6,503 nt of DNA from Actinomycetota bacterium (GTDB taxonomy: Bacteria; Actinomycetota; Thermoleophilia; Solirubrobacterales; Solirubrobacteraceae). The notes beneath the pieces were generated by a model. That model saw only the letters and a program-made list of their open reading frames with translations. It did not search any database and was not told the origin of the DNA. The position numbers and the translations under genes were made by a program. The stretch covers positions 1-6,503 of the forward strand of contig WLNV01000090.1 of NCBI GenBank assembly GCA_009699615.1, read 5' to 3'. Shown piece after piece: positions 1 to 6,067 of the stretch. The stretch's first letter is position 1, and every line of letters begins with the position of its first letter.

Positions 1-282
1 CCCGGGCCGAGCGAGCCGCTGTCGCTGATCGGCCGCAAGCTTGAGGCGATCTGGCCTGCCGTTCCGCTCGTCGACGGCCACGCACTCTCAATCGGTGCGA
101 TCTCGCATGCCGGGAACCTCCACATCGGCTGCTTCGCCGACGCCGCTCTCGTGCCGGACATTGAACTGATAGCTGCAGACATCAGCAAGACCTTCGAGCA
201 GCTCTGCGAACTGCCTGCGCAAGAGCCGGCGCCTTGGCAGCAGCGGGCGCGTCGACGCCGCGACGCCAGCCGCGTCGCCTAG
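1..282 (+). CDS. WS/DGAT-family wax ester synthase / diacylglycerol O-acyltransferase, C-terminal fragment
   Basis: The reading frame is open from base 1 and ends with TAG at 280-282, giving 93 residues; the start lies outside the window. The visible part begins with PGPSEPL, matching the conserved (N)VPGP stretch of the WS/DGAT C-terminal domain. It continues with the typical pattern of a Pro-rich turn (IWPAVPLVDGHAL), a beta-strand pair (LSIGAISHAGNLHIGCFAD) and a closing helix (ADISKTFEQLCEL), then an Arg-rich tail. Known family members are about 450-500 residues and join a fatty acyl-CoA to a long-chain alcohol or diacylglycerol to make storage lipid at the membrane. The catalytic HHxxxDG motif would lie upstream and cannot be checked. 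The stop overlaps the stop of the convergent dehydrogenase gene by 4 bp. The family call is fairly safe; substrate preference is unknown. Confidence 0.8.
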   Translation, partial: PGPSEPLSLIGRKLEAIWPAVPLVDGHALSIGAISHAGNLHIGCFADAALVPDIELIAADISKTFEQLCELPAQEPAPWQQRARRRRDASRVA

Positions 283-1442
283 CGCGCAGCGATTCTGCTG
301 ACCGCGCCGCCAAGCGAGACGACATAGATCCTGCCGCGAGCATCCTCGCCAAAGGACGAAAGCGCCTGAACCTGGGGCAGTCCGGAAACCGGCCCGTCTC
401 CGGTTGCTCCCGAGCTTGAAAGGCGCGCTCCGTAAATGATCCCCTTGCAGAAGTCGCCGTAGAGGTACTTGCCGCGCAGGGTCGTCAGCGCAGGGTCGCG
501 AACGACGTACCCCCCGGTCATTGAGCACCAGCCGTCGGAGTGGGTATGAACGATCACCGGCTCGATCGCTCCACTCAACGCGCCTCCCGCAAATGGCTGG
601 TCACCTTCGCGAACACGCCAGCCGAAGTTTCCGCCGCGCGCCTGCCCGATGCTCGTGAAGTCAACTTCCTCGACCGCGTTTTGGCCTACATCGCCGATGA
701 TCAGGTCGCCTCCCACACGATCGAACGAGAAGCGCCAAGGGTTACGCAGGCCGTAGGAGTAGATCTCGGGCTTTGCGCCTGAGCGGCCGACGAAGGGATT
801 CGATGACGGAGCGCTGTAGCGCTTGGAACCAGACCGACGCGGATCGATCCTCAGGATCTTGCCCAAGAGCGAGCCAAGGTTCTGCGCGTTGCCGATTGCC
901 CCATGACGGTCGCCCCCGCCGCCGCCGTCGCCGGTTCCGATGTAGAGCAGGCCGTCAGGGCCGAAGTTCAACTGGCCGCCGTTGTGGTTGCCTTCAGGGT
1001 CGTCCATCACCAGCACGCTGCGGTACGAGCCAGCGTTGGCGCGGTCGCTGGTCGCTCGCTTGAACTCCGCGACCTCCTGCCGGCCGTCGCGGCGCGTGAA
1101 GTAGACGTAGAAGAGGCCGCTCTTCGCGTAGCCAGGTGCAAAGGCGAGTCCAAGCAGCCCCTGCTCGCCGCCAGCGGTCACACGCGTGCTGATGTCGAGA
1201 AATGGTGTGCCAAGTGGCTTGCCGTCTCGCAGGACGCTGATCCTTCCGCCCTGCTGAACGACCATCACGCGGCGCGTATCCTTCGGCGGCGCGGTCACGT
1301 AGAGCGGCATGTTGAACTTGCCGACGCTGACCAGCTTGACTCCGCTTGCAGCGGGCTTAGCGGGCATCTCGGTGGCTCCCGACGAACCACAGGCCGCGAG
1401 CGCGATCGCGCAGGCCAGCGAGGTGATTAGAGCTGCGGGCAT
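279..1442 (-). CDS. PQQ-dependent glucose/sorbosone dehydrogenase-family lipoprotein (soluble aldose dehydrogenase type)
   Basis: 387 residues, the usual size for secreted GSDH-family six-bladed beta-propellers. The N-terminus is a hydrophobic stretch ending in LAAC, a lipobox with Cys18 as the likely lipidated residue, so the enzyme should be anchored outside the cytoplasmic membrane. Family landmarks in order are GEQGLLGLAF (92-101), EGNHNGGQLNFGPDG (150-164, where His153 matches the proposed catalytic base), GTGDGG (169-174), YGLRNPWRFSFD (230-241), GDVGQNAVEEVD (250-261), GGNFGW (270-275) and GKYLYGDFC. Cys306 and Cys332 could form a disulfide. Known relatives oxidise aldoses to lactones with PQQ and pass electrons to the respiratory chain. 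The ATG at 1442 is the only ATG/GTG/TTG start before the in-frame stop at 1503-1505, but GAAGGG abuts it with no spacer and the n-region has no Lys or Arg. It follows the permease gene by 76 bp, so it may be last in that transcript. Substrate is not determinable. Confidence 0.88.
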   Translation of the reverse strand: MPAALITSLACAIALAACGSSGATEMPAKPAASGVKLVSVGKFNMPLYVTAPPKDTRRVMVVQQGGRISVLRDGKPLGTPFLDISTRVTAGGEQGLLGLAFAPGYAKSGLFYVYFTRRDGRQEVAEFKRATSDRANAGSYRSVLVMDDPEGNHNGGQLNFGPDGLLYIGTGDGGGGGDRHGAIGNAQNLGSLLGKILRIDPRRSGSKRYSAPSSNPFVGRSGAKPEIYSYGLRNPWRFSFDRVGGDLIIGDVGQNAVEEVDFTSIGQARGGNFGWRVREGDQPFAGGALSGAIEPVIVHTHSDGWCSMTGGYVVRDPALTTLRGKYLYGDFCKGIIYGARLSSSGATGDGPVSGLPQVQALSSFGEDARGRIYVVSLGGAVSRIAAR

Positions 1443-1473
1443 CCCTTCATGATCGCAGCCAATCGCTCGAGCG

Positions 1474-1488
1474 GCGCCGGTTAGGCGC
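1474..1488 (-). other. Short GC-only hairpin between permease and dehydrogenase genes
   Basis: On the minus strand GCGCC and GGCGC form a perfect 5-bp stem around the loop TAACC. It sits in the 76-bp gap after the second permease gene and before the dehydrogenase start. There is no T-tract, so it is not a normal intrinsic terminator. It may be a processing or stabilising stem, or chance in GC-rich DNA. Confidence 0.25.
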
Positions 1489-1518
1489 GCCCGCGCTGGC
1501 CACTACACAGGCGGCGAA

Positions 1519-2967
1519 CTACGGTCGTGGAGCGGATTTATCCCAATCCTTGATTGAGCCACCCTTGTTCCACATCTCCTGAATCTCTTCAAGCGAGTGG
1601 CCGCGCGTTTCGGGCACAAAGCGCCAGACAAATATGAAGCCCAGCACGCACATCGCAGCGAACAGAAAGAACGTGGCCGACTCGCCAATGCCGTTGGTCA
1701 AAGTCAAGAAGAACTGAGCAACGACGAATGCTGCTCCCCAGTTGGCAGCAGTCGCCAAGGAGACAGCTTTCCCTCTAACCCGCGACGGGTAGATCTCAGA
1801 GATGATCGTCCAGACGACCGGACCGAGAGAGAAGGCAAACGAGGCGACGCATACGATAAGGCCGACCATCGTGATGATGCCGACGATCGACGCACCAGCG
1901 CCGGTATCAGAGGTTGACTGGGTAGCGAAGCCGAGCGCTACGGCGCAGAGCGAGACGAACATCCCAACCAGTCCGATCAAGAGCAGCGGCCTGCGGCCAA
2001 AGCGGTCGATGTAAGCAACCGCTATGAAGGTCGCGAGCACGTTCGTCAGGCCGACGCAGTAGAGCGTTGCGGTGGTCTGCGACTGAGTGCTGACGAGCCC
2101 GGCGCTGCTAAAGATCTTGTCGGCGTAGTAGATAATCGCGTTGATGCCGGTGATCTGCTGGAGAATCGCAAGGCCGACGCCAACGATCAGCGCCTTGCGC
2201 ACGCGAGGGCTGAAAACCTCTGACCAGCTCGCCGCGCCCTCTGCGGCCTCGGCGTTGACCTCGGCCTCAACATCGCTGAGCTGCTTCTCGACATCAGCCG
2301 GCTCGGTAACTTTCTCTAGCGATTCACGGGCCTCCTTAGTGCGCCCCATCTTCACGAGCCAGCGCGCCGACTCCGGCACGACCAATATTCCAATGATCAG
2401 CAGGACGCCGGGAACGGCGGCGACTAGAAACATCATCCGCCACTCGGCCGAGTCGTAGAGATCGCTCACCAGGTAAGCGAGAAAGATTCCAAAGGTGATT
2501 CCCAGCTGGTAGGTCGAGACGATCCGGCCTCGGATCCGCTTCGGAGCCATTTCAGCCGCGTAGAGCGGCGCGATCACCGAAGCAAAGCCGATACCGAAAC
2601 CGGCAACCAGGCGGCCAACGAGGAGGATCTCCAGCCCGGGCGTGATTGACTGAATTATCGTGCCTGCAAGGAACAGCAACCCTGCGGCGAGCAAGACTGG
2701 GCGGCGCCCGAACCGGTCTGCCGCAATGCCTGCAACCAAGGCAGCAACAAGCGCACCTAGAGTGACCCACGAGGTGATCACTTCCTGCGCAAAATTGCCT
2801 ACCCTGAAGCTCCCCTCGATGCCCTTGAGCGCGCCGGCAATTACGCCTTGGTCGTAGCCGAACCGCGTCCCACCAAGGAAGGTCACGAGCGCGATGACCA
2901 GCACCCATTTGAGAACAGACTTACTGCGTGGCTGACCTACTTCTGGCGTGCGCTGGGCAGTCGACAT
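1519..2967 (-). CDS. Sugar-porter family MFS permease (second of a tandem pair)
   Basis: 482 residues with about 12 membrane segments, standard for the sugar-porter family (XylE, GLUT and GlcP relatives). Landmarks: FGYDQGVIAGAL in TM1 (36-47), DRFGRRP twice (84-90 and 321-327), GRLVAGFGIGF (118-128), RIRGR (144-148), PESARW (198-203), QQITGINAIIYY in TM7 (270-281), GPVVWTIISEIYP (382-394) and PETRGHSLEE (452-461). Asp39, Arg119, Gln154, Gln270, Gln271, Asn276 and Trp386 match residues that couple protons or bind sugar in XylE, so H+/sugar symport is likely; the sugar is unknown. The oddity is TM1, which reads GGTRFGYD where the family and its paralogue have GLLFGYD: an Arg inside the membrane segment. 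An in-frame TTG at 2997 would add 10 residues, but the ATG at 2967 has a strong GGAGAGG site. About 82% identical by hand count to the neighbouring permease, with no gaps beyond the N-terminus. Confidence 0.9.
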   Translation of the reverse strand: MSTAQRTPEVGQPRSKSVLKWVLVIALVTFLGGTRFGYDQGVIAGALKGIEGSFRVGNFAQEVITSWVTLGALVAALVAGIAADRFGRRPVLLAAGLLFLAGTIIQSITPGLEILLVGRLVAGFGIGFASVIAPLYAAEMAPKRIRGRIVSTYQLGITFGIFLAYLVSDLYDSAEWRMMFLVAAVPGVLLIIGILVVPESARWLVKMGRTKEARESLEKVTEPADVEKQLSDVEAEVNAEAAEGAASWSEVFSPRVRKALIVGVGLAILQQITGINAIIYYADKIFSSAGLVSTQSQTTATLYCVGLTNVLATFIAVAYIDRFGRRPLLLIGLVGMFVSLCAVALGFATQSTSDTGAGASIVGIITMVGLIVCVASFAFSLGPVVWTIISEIYPSRVRGKAVSLATAANWGAAFVVAQFFLTLTNGIGESATFFLFAAMCVLGFIFVWRFVPETRGHSLEEIQEMWNKGGSIKDWDKSAPRP

Positions 2968-2969
2968 TG

Positions 2970-2976
2970 CCTCTCC
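2970..2976 (-). promoter_or_regulatory. Shine-Dalgarno site fixing the permease start at 2967
   Basis: Minus strand GGAGAGG, with 5 bases between its GGAG core and the ATG. This site favours the ATG at 2967 over the in-frame TTG at 2997, which has no comparable ribosome site. The paralogous permease has an equivalent site at matching spacing. Confidence 0.7.
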
Positions 2977-2997
2977 GTCAATTGAGGGCTCGGTCAA

Positions 2998-3027
2998 AAC
3001 CTATAGCCGCGGACGGTCAATTACGAC
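2998..3027 (-). promoter_or_regulatory. Conserved upstream block, copy 1 (before second permease)
   Basis: This 30-bp block begins 30 bp upstream of the ATG at 2967 and matches the block at 4574-4603 at 25 of 30 positions without gaps. On the minus strand it holds TTGACCG (3020-3014), then GCGGCTATAGGTT. TTGACC resembles a -35 element, but TATAGG follows after only 9 bases, too close for an ordinary sigma-70 pair. I therefore call it a shared promoter or operator region without assigning boxes. Two more TTGAC copies lie downstream, at 2997-2991 and 2981-2975. Confidence 0.5.
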
Positions 3028-3030
3028 CAC

Positions 3031-3057
3031 GGCGAAAGCACTAAACCGCTGCTCGCC
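3031..3057 (-). other. Intercistronic bulged hairpin between the two permease genes
   Basis: Minus strand GGCG-AGCA pairs with TGCT-TT-CGCC: eight base pairs with a 2-nt TT bulge on the 3' side and a 9-nt loop. It lies 27 bp past the upstream permease's stop and just before the conserved 30-bp block. No T-tract follows. It could be a weak or T-less terminator, an mRNA-stabilising 3' stem or a processing site. Its position suggests that the second permease gene has its own promoter. Confidence 0.45.
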
Positions 3058-3084
3058 ACCATCTCCGCTAACTGATCCACAAGG

Positions 3085-4542
3085 CTAAGGCTTCGGAGCG
3101 GTCTCGTCCCATGACTTGATTGAGCCGCCCTTGTTCCACATCTCCTGAATCTCCTCGAGCGAGCGGCCGCGCGTCTCAGGCACGTAGCGCCAAGTGAAGA
3201 TGAAGCCGAGGATGCACATCGCGGCAAAGAGGAAGAAGGTCGCCGACTCGCCAATCCCGCTCGTCAGAGTGAGGAAGAACTCGGCGACGAGGAACGCTGC
3301 GCCCCAGTTGGCGGCGGTCGCGAACGAAACAGCTTTCCCTCGCACCCTGCCTGGGTAGATCTCGGAGATGATCGTCCAGACGACCGGCCCGAGCGAGAAG
3401 GCAAACGAGGCGATGAAGACGACGAGCCCGACCATCGTGATGATGCCGACGATCGATGGACCAGCGCCGGTATCGGCCGTCGACTGCGTGCCGAATCCGA
3501 TCGCAACGGCGCAGAGCGAAACGAACATGCCGATGAAGCCCATCAGCAGCAGTGGCCGACGGCCGAAGCGGTCGATGTAGGCAACGGCAATGAAGGTCGC
3601 CAGCACGTTTGTCAGGCCGACGCAGTAGAGCGTTGCGACGGTCTGCGACTTCGTGCTGACGAGCCCTGCGCTCTCGAAGATCGTGCTCGCGTAATAGATG
3701 ATCGCGTTGATGCCGGTGATCTGCTGGAAGATCGCAAGCCCAACGCCGACGATCAGCGCCTTGCGCACGCGCGGGCTAAAGACCTCCGCCCAGGTTGCTT
3801 CGCCGTCTGCGGCCTCGGCGTTGACCTGCGCCTCAACCTCGCTCAGTTCCTTCTCAACTTCAGCCGGCTCGGTGACTTTCGAGAGCGATTCGCGAGCCTT
3901 GTCCTTGCGCCCCATTTTGACGTACCACCGCGACGACTCTGGGACGATCATCACGCAGATGATCAGAATCACGCCTGGCACTGCGGCAAGCAGGAACATC
4001 GTTCGCCACTCGGCTGAGTCGAGCAAGTCGCTAACGAGGTAGGCGATGAAGATGCCGAAGGTGATCGCAAGCTGGTAGGTCGAGACGATCCTCCCGCGAA
4101 TCCGCTGCGGTGCCATCTCAGCCGCGTAGAGCGGCGCGATGACCGAAGCAAAGCCGATGCCGAAGCCCGTGATCAGGCGGCCGAGGACAAGAATCTCAAC
4201 GCCGGGGGTGACCGCCTGAATGACTGCGCCTGCGATGAACAGCAGCCCCGCGGCGAGCAGAACTGGGCGGCGGCCGAAGCGATCGGCTGACATGCCTGCG
4301 ACGAGCGCAGCGATCAGCGCGCCAAGAGTTACCCACGAGGTGATGATCTGCTTGGCGCCGTCGCCGACGTTGAAGCTGTTGCCAATCCCCTTCAGTGCGC
4401 CCGAAATAACGCCTTGGTCGTAGCCGAACAGCAGGCCGGCGAAGAAGGTCACGAGCGCGATCATCAACACCCACTTGAAGACCGCCTTGTTACGTGGCTT
4501 TTCCTCCAGAGATGCCTGTGGTGCGCTCTGCTCAGTTGACAC
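3085..4542 (-). CDS. Sugar-porter family MFS permease (first of a tandem pair)
   Basis: 485 residues from a GTG at 4542, with 12 predicted membrane segments. It carries the canonical TM1 signature AGLLFGYDQGVISGAL (35-50), DRFGRRP repeats (87-93 and 324-330), PESSRW (201-206), QQITGINAIIYY (273-284), GPVVWTIISEIYP (385-397) and PETRGRSLEE (455-464). Asp42 in FGYD matches the proton-coupling Asp of XylE, and Gln273, Gln274 and Asn279 match sugar-binding residues, so proton-driven uptake of a hexose or pentose is likely. The frame stays open upstream to 4767, but that would overlap the oxidoreductase gene, and the added residues have no family similarity. The GTG has GGGGGAG five bases upstream and aligns with the paralogue's ATG. 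The neighbouring permease differs only by three N-terminal residues in length, so this is a tandem duplication. It begins 82 bp after the DsbA-family gene ends. Confidence 0.9.
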   Translation of the reverse strand: MSTEQSAPQASLEEKPRNKAVFKWVLMIALVTFFAGLLFGYDQGVISGALKGIGNSFNVGDGAKQIITSWVTLGALIAALVAGMSADRFGRRPVLLAAGLLFIAGAVIQAVTPGVEILVLGRLITGFGIGFASVIAPLYAAEMAPQRIRGRIVSTYQLAITFGIFIAYLVSDLLDSAEWRTMFLLAAVPGVILIICVMIVPESSRWYVKMGRKDKARESLSKVTEPAEVEKELSEVEAQVNAEAADGEATWAEVFSPRVRKALIVGVGLAIFQQITGINAIIYYASTIFESAGLVSTKSQTVATLYCVGLTNVLATFIAVAYIDRFGRRPLLLMGFIGMFVSLCAVAIGFGTQSTADTGAGPSIVGIITMVGLVVFIASFAFSLGPVVWTIISEIYPGRVRGKAVSFATAANWGAAFLVAEFFLTLTSGIGESATFFLFAAMCILGFIFTWRYVPETRGRSLEEIQEMWNKGGSIKSWDETAPKP

Positions 4543-4547
4543 TGATT

Positions 4548-4554
4548 CTCCCCC
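4548..4554 (-). promoter_or_regulatory. Shine-Dalgarno site fixing the permease GTG start at 4542
   Basis: Minus strand GGGGGAG followed by a 5-base spacer (AATCA) and GTG. It decides between the long open frame reaching 4767 and the GTG at 4542, in favour of the GTG. Confidence 0.7.
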
Positions 4555-4573
4555 GATTGACGTCTTGACGGAG

Positions 4574-4603
4574 AACCTAGAGCCGCGACCGGTCAATAAC
4601 AAC
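4574..4603 (-). promoter_or_regulatory. Conserved upstream block, copy 2 (before first permease)
   Basis: 25 of 30 bases match the block at 2998-3027, and it begins 31 bp upstream of the GTG at 4542 (30 bp in the other copy). On the minus strand it holds TTGACCGG, then GCGGCTCTAGGTT. It includes the palindrome GACCGGTC. The block starts only 21 bp after the stop of the DsbA-family gene, so a promoter here would let the permease be expressed apart from the oxidoreductase pair. The duplication appears to have carried the leader with the gene. Confidence 0.5.
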
Positions 4604-4624
4604 CGCGGCGCGCAAAATACTGAG

Positions 4625-5218
4625 CTAGCGGCGTGCGAGCCCGGCGTCGCTGAGCACCAGCGCAAGATCATCAATTCTGTCCTGGCCCCAAAACTGCTCG
4701 CCTTCGAAGACAAAGACCGGCACTCCCCAGTGCCCAATCTCAACCAGTTCATTGGTGTTCGCCTCAACGCGCGCGGCGATCAGCGGGTCGATCAACGCCG
4801 CTTTGCAGCCGTCCCAGTCCAAACCAGCCGCTTCGCAGATCCGCCGCAGCCCTTCCTCGGTCGCAGGATCGGTCGCCTCGCCCCAGATTCCTAGCCCTGC
4901 CGCCAAGACAAACTCACGCGCGCGACCCTGATCGATCGCGTATTCGCTTACCGCGAGGCAGCGCGTTGCGCCGTCGCCGAGCGGGTCGTGAATTCGCCCG
5001 AACGGCATCCCGAGCCGATCGGCCTCGCGTTTAACGTCGCGCATCGTGTGCAGCCGCTTGGCGACCGGCACCGATTCGCCGCGCATCATCATCGGCAATA
5101 CCCCGCGGAAGTGGAGATCGATCTCAAACTCGTCGGCCAGTGCAAAGCCACGCGGCGCCGAGAGGTAGGAATAGGGGCTGCGGAACGAGTAGAAGTAATC
5201 AACGCGCGCGGCAGCCAT
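4625..5218 (-). CDS. DsbA-family oxidoreductase / 2-hydroxychromene-2-carboxylate isomerase-like protein
   Basis: 197 residues from the ATG at 5218; a GTG one codon earlier at 5221 is also possible, giving a 4-bp overlap. The thioredoxin-like fold with helical insert shows in the N-terminal FYSFRSPYSYL, where the Ser before Pro (about residue 14) matches the glutathione-contacting Ser of HCCA isomerases and kappa-class GSTs. It also shows in KREADRLGMPF near 63-73, the cis-Pro loop GVPVF (about 165-169) and the signature FWGQDRID (176-183). Known relatives isomerise hydroxychromene carboxylates in aromatic degradation or act on thiol conjugates. No CXXC is present, so a classical disulfide oxidase is unlikely. 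No signal peptide is seen, so it is cytoplasmic. The ATG overlaps the upstream gene's TGA (TGATG), which suggests translational coupling. Substrate is unknown, and no aromatic pathway genes are nearby. Confidence 0.82.
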   Translation of the reverse strand: MAAARVDYFYSFRSPYSYLSAPRGFALADEFEIDLHFRGVLPMMMRGESVPVAKRLHTMRDVKREADRLGMPFGRIHDPLGDGATRCLAVSEYAIDQGRAREFVLAAGLGIWGEATDPATEEGLRRICEAAGLDWDGCKAALIDPLIAARVEANTNELVEIGHWGVPVFVFEGEQFWGQDRIDDLALVLSDAGLARR

Positions 5219-5898
5219 CACTTCACCGTCCAGCCGAGTTCGTCGAGCCAGTCGGCAATCTGCGCCGAGCGGTCCTGAGCAAAGAACCAGCGCCCCCCGA
5301 TCGATGCTGCAGGCGTCTCATACGGGCCGCGCCTCGTCATCTGCTTCTCGTTCGCGCGGACCGCAGCCTCGTCTGTGAACGGTGCAGCGCCGAAACACTC
5401 GCGCCAGAGCTCTTCGTATCGCCCTTCGCCGATCGGCCCGTCGCTCTCAAACCAGAGCCTGCTGCAGGCTGCGACGCAGAACCGCGTCAGCGCTGCCCCA
5501 CGCGGCGCGCCGGCGGCCCAGCCCGCAAGGAAGGCCGTCTGCTGCGGATCTATCGGCTCGCTACGCGAGAGCGTCAAACCGATCCTTCTCGCGAGACGAC
5601 GGCCATCTGTGACGCCGTAGATCCGCTTTCGCTCCAGCGCAGGGTCATCCGCGATTCCCCTGACAACCACGGGCAAGAGATCGAAGATGACCTTGCGGCC
5701 CTCGAGCCGCCGCGCCAAGTCAATAACGGCGAATGCGCTGGCGGGATCATCAAAGCCGAAGTAAAGCTCCAGGCGACCTGAACGACCGGTCGCGCGGCGC
5801 GCCGCAGCGGCGGCGCGTGCGGGCGCCGTCACGGTCGACGCGGCAACGATCACGCGCGGCCCAATCTCGCGCTCGGCGCGGTCGCGAAGCTTGCTCAT
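5218..5898 (-). CDS. Divergent DsbA/HCCA-isomerase-fold protein lacking the catalytic Ser/Cys
   Basis: 226 residues from the ATG at 5898. It aligns with its downstream neighbour: YFGFDDPASAF (46-56) matches FYSFRSPYSYL, LLPVVVRG (74-81) matches VLPMMMRG, the cis-Pro appears in ETPAAS (194-199), and RWFFAQDR (203-210) matches QFWGQDR. The Ser-Pro of the neighbour becomes Asp51-Pro52 here, so the usual nucleophile or glutathione contact is missing. About 42 extra residues at the N-terminus are rich in Arg and Ala and look helical, not like a signal peptide. Cys141, Cys145 and Cys168 exist but do not form the active-site CXXC. It is first in the minus-strand block, and its TGA overlaps the next start. 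It may be a partner subunit of the downstream protein or an enzyme with altered chemistry; both are inference. The fold call is moderate and the function unknown. Confidence 0.65.
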   Translation of the reverse strand: MSKLRDRAEREIGPRVIVAASTVTAPARAAAAARRATGRSGRLELYFGFDDPASAFAVIDLARRLEGRKVIFDLLPVVVRGIADDPALERKRIYGVTDGRRLARRIGLTLSRSEPIDPQQTAFLAGWAAGAPRGAALTRFCVAACSRLWFESDGPIGEGRYEELWRECFGAAPFTDEAAVRANEKQMTRRGPYETPAASIGGRWFFAQDRSAQIADWLDELGWTVK

Positions 5899-5951
5899 GA
5901 GAGAAACCTACCGATCCCCTATCGCCTTACCGCTACTCTCCCTAGTGCGTT

Positions 5952-5977
5952 CAGCGTCTTGCTGGACGGAGGTCAGC
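5952..5977 (+). other. Alternative stems sharing one arm in the helicase leader
   Basis: GCTG at 5961-5964 can pair with CAGC on either side, at 5952-5955 (5-nt loop) or 5974-5977 (9-nt loop). The two pairings exclude each other. The stems are only 4 bp, so chance is quite possible. Confidence 0.25.
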
Positions 5978-5988
5978 TTTCTTGGGTC

Positions 5989-6029
5989 CCGCCACCAACG
6001 GCGGTTCGGGTCAGTTGTTCTCTCCCGAA
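5989..6029 (+). other. Two abutting hairpins in the helicase 5' leader
   Basis: Stem 1 is CCGCC (5989-5993) with GGCGG (6000-6004), loop ACCAAC. Stem 2 follows with no gap: TTCGGG (6005-6010) with CCCGAA (6024-6029) around a 13-nt loop. The lack of a spacer would allow coaxial stacking. A third small stem, CCCG/CGGG at 6045-6055, lies seven bases before the Shine-Dalgarno site. There is no T-tract, so a leader structure is more likely than a terminator. Confidence 0.45.
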
Positions 6030-6061
6030 TCGCCCCGCTCCATTCCCGGTGCGGGCACACC

Positions 6062-6067
6062 AAGGAG
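6062..6067 (+). promoter_or_regulatory. Shine-Dalgarno site of the helicase gene
   Basis: AAGGAG followed by a 7-base spacer and ATG at 6075; a strong, standard site that fixes the start. Confidence 0.8.

Noticed and set aside
903..1430. 175-codon plus-strand open frame
   Set aside because: Antisense shadow of the dehydrogenase gene, which has clear family motifs.
1484..1491. GGCGCGCC palindrome as an attachment or regulatory site
   Set aside because: A lone 8-bp GC palindrome in GC-rich DNA, with no partner copy or mobile gene nearby.
1519..4542. Permease pair as a recent duplication or assembly artefact
   Set aside because: The proteins differ at about 83 of 466 aligned positions and the DNA at many third-codon positions, so the copies are genuine and not recent.
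4543..4767. N-terminal extension of the first permease to 4767
   Set aside because: It would overlap the DsbA-family gene on the same strand, encodes no recognisable transporter sequence, and a strong GGGGGAG site precedes the GTG at 4542.
5140..5781. 213-codon plus-strand open frame
   Set aside because: It lies antisense across both DsbA-fold genes, is Arg/Pro-rich low-quality protein and has no ribosome site; a shadow of GC-rich coding DNA.
5891..5939. Helicase promoter using TTGCTC at 5891 with downstream TA-rich hexamers
   Set aside because: Spacers to the candidate -10 boxes (TACCGA at 5909, TATCGC at 5920, TACTCT at 5934) are 12, 23 or 37 bp, none near 17.
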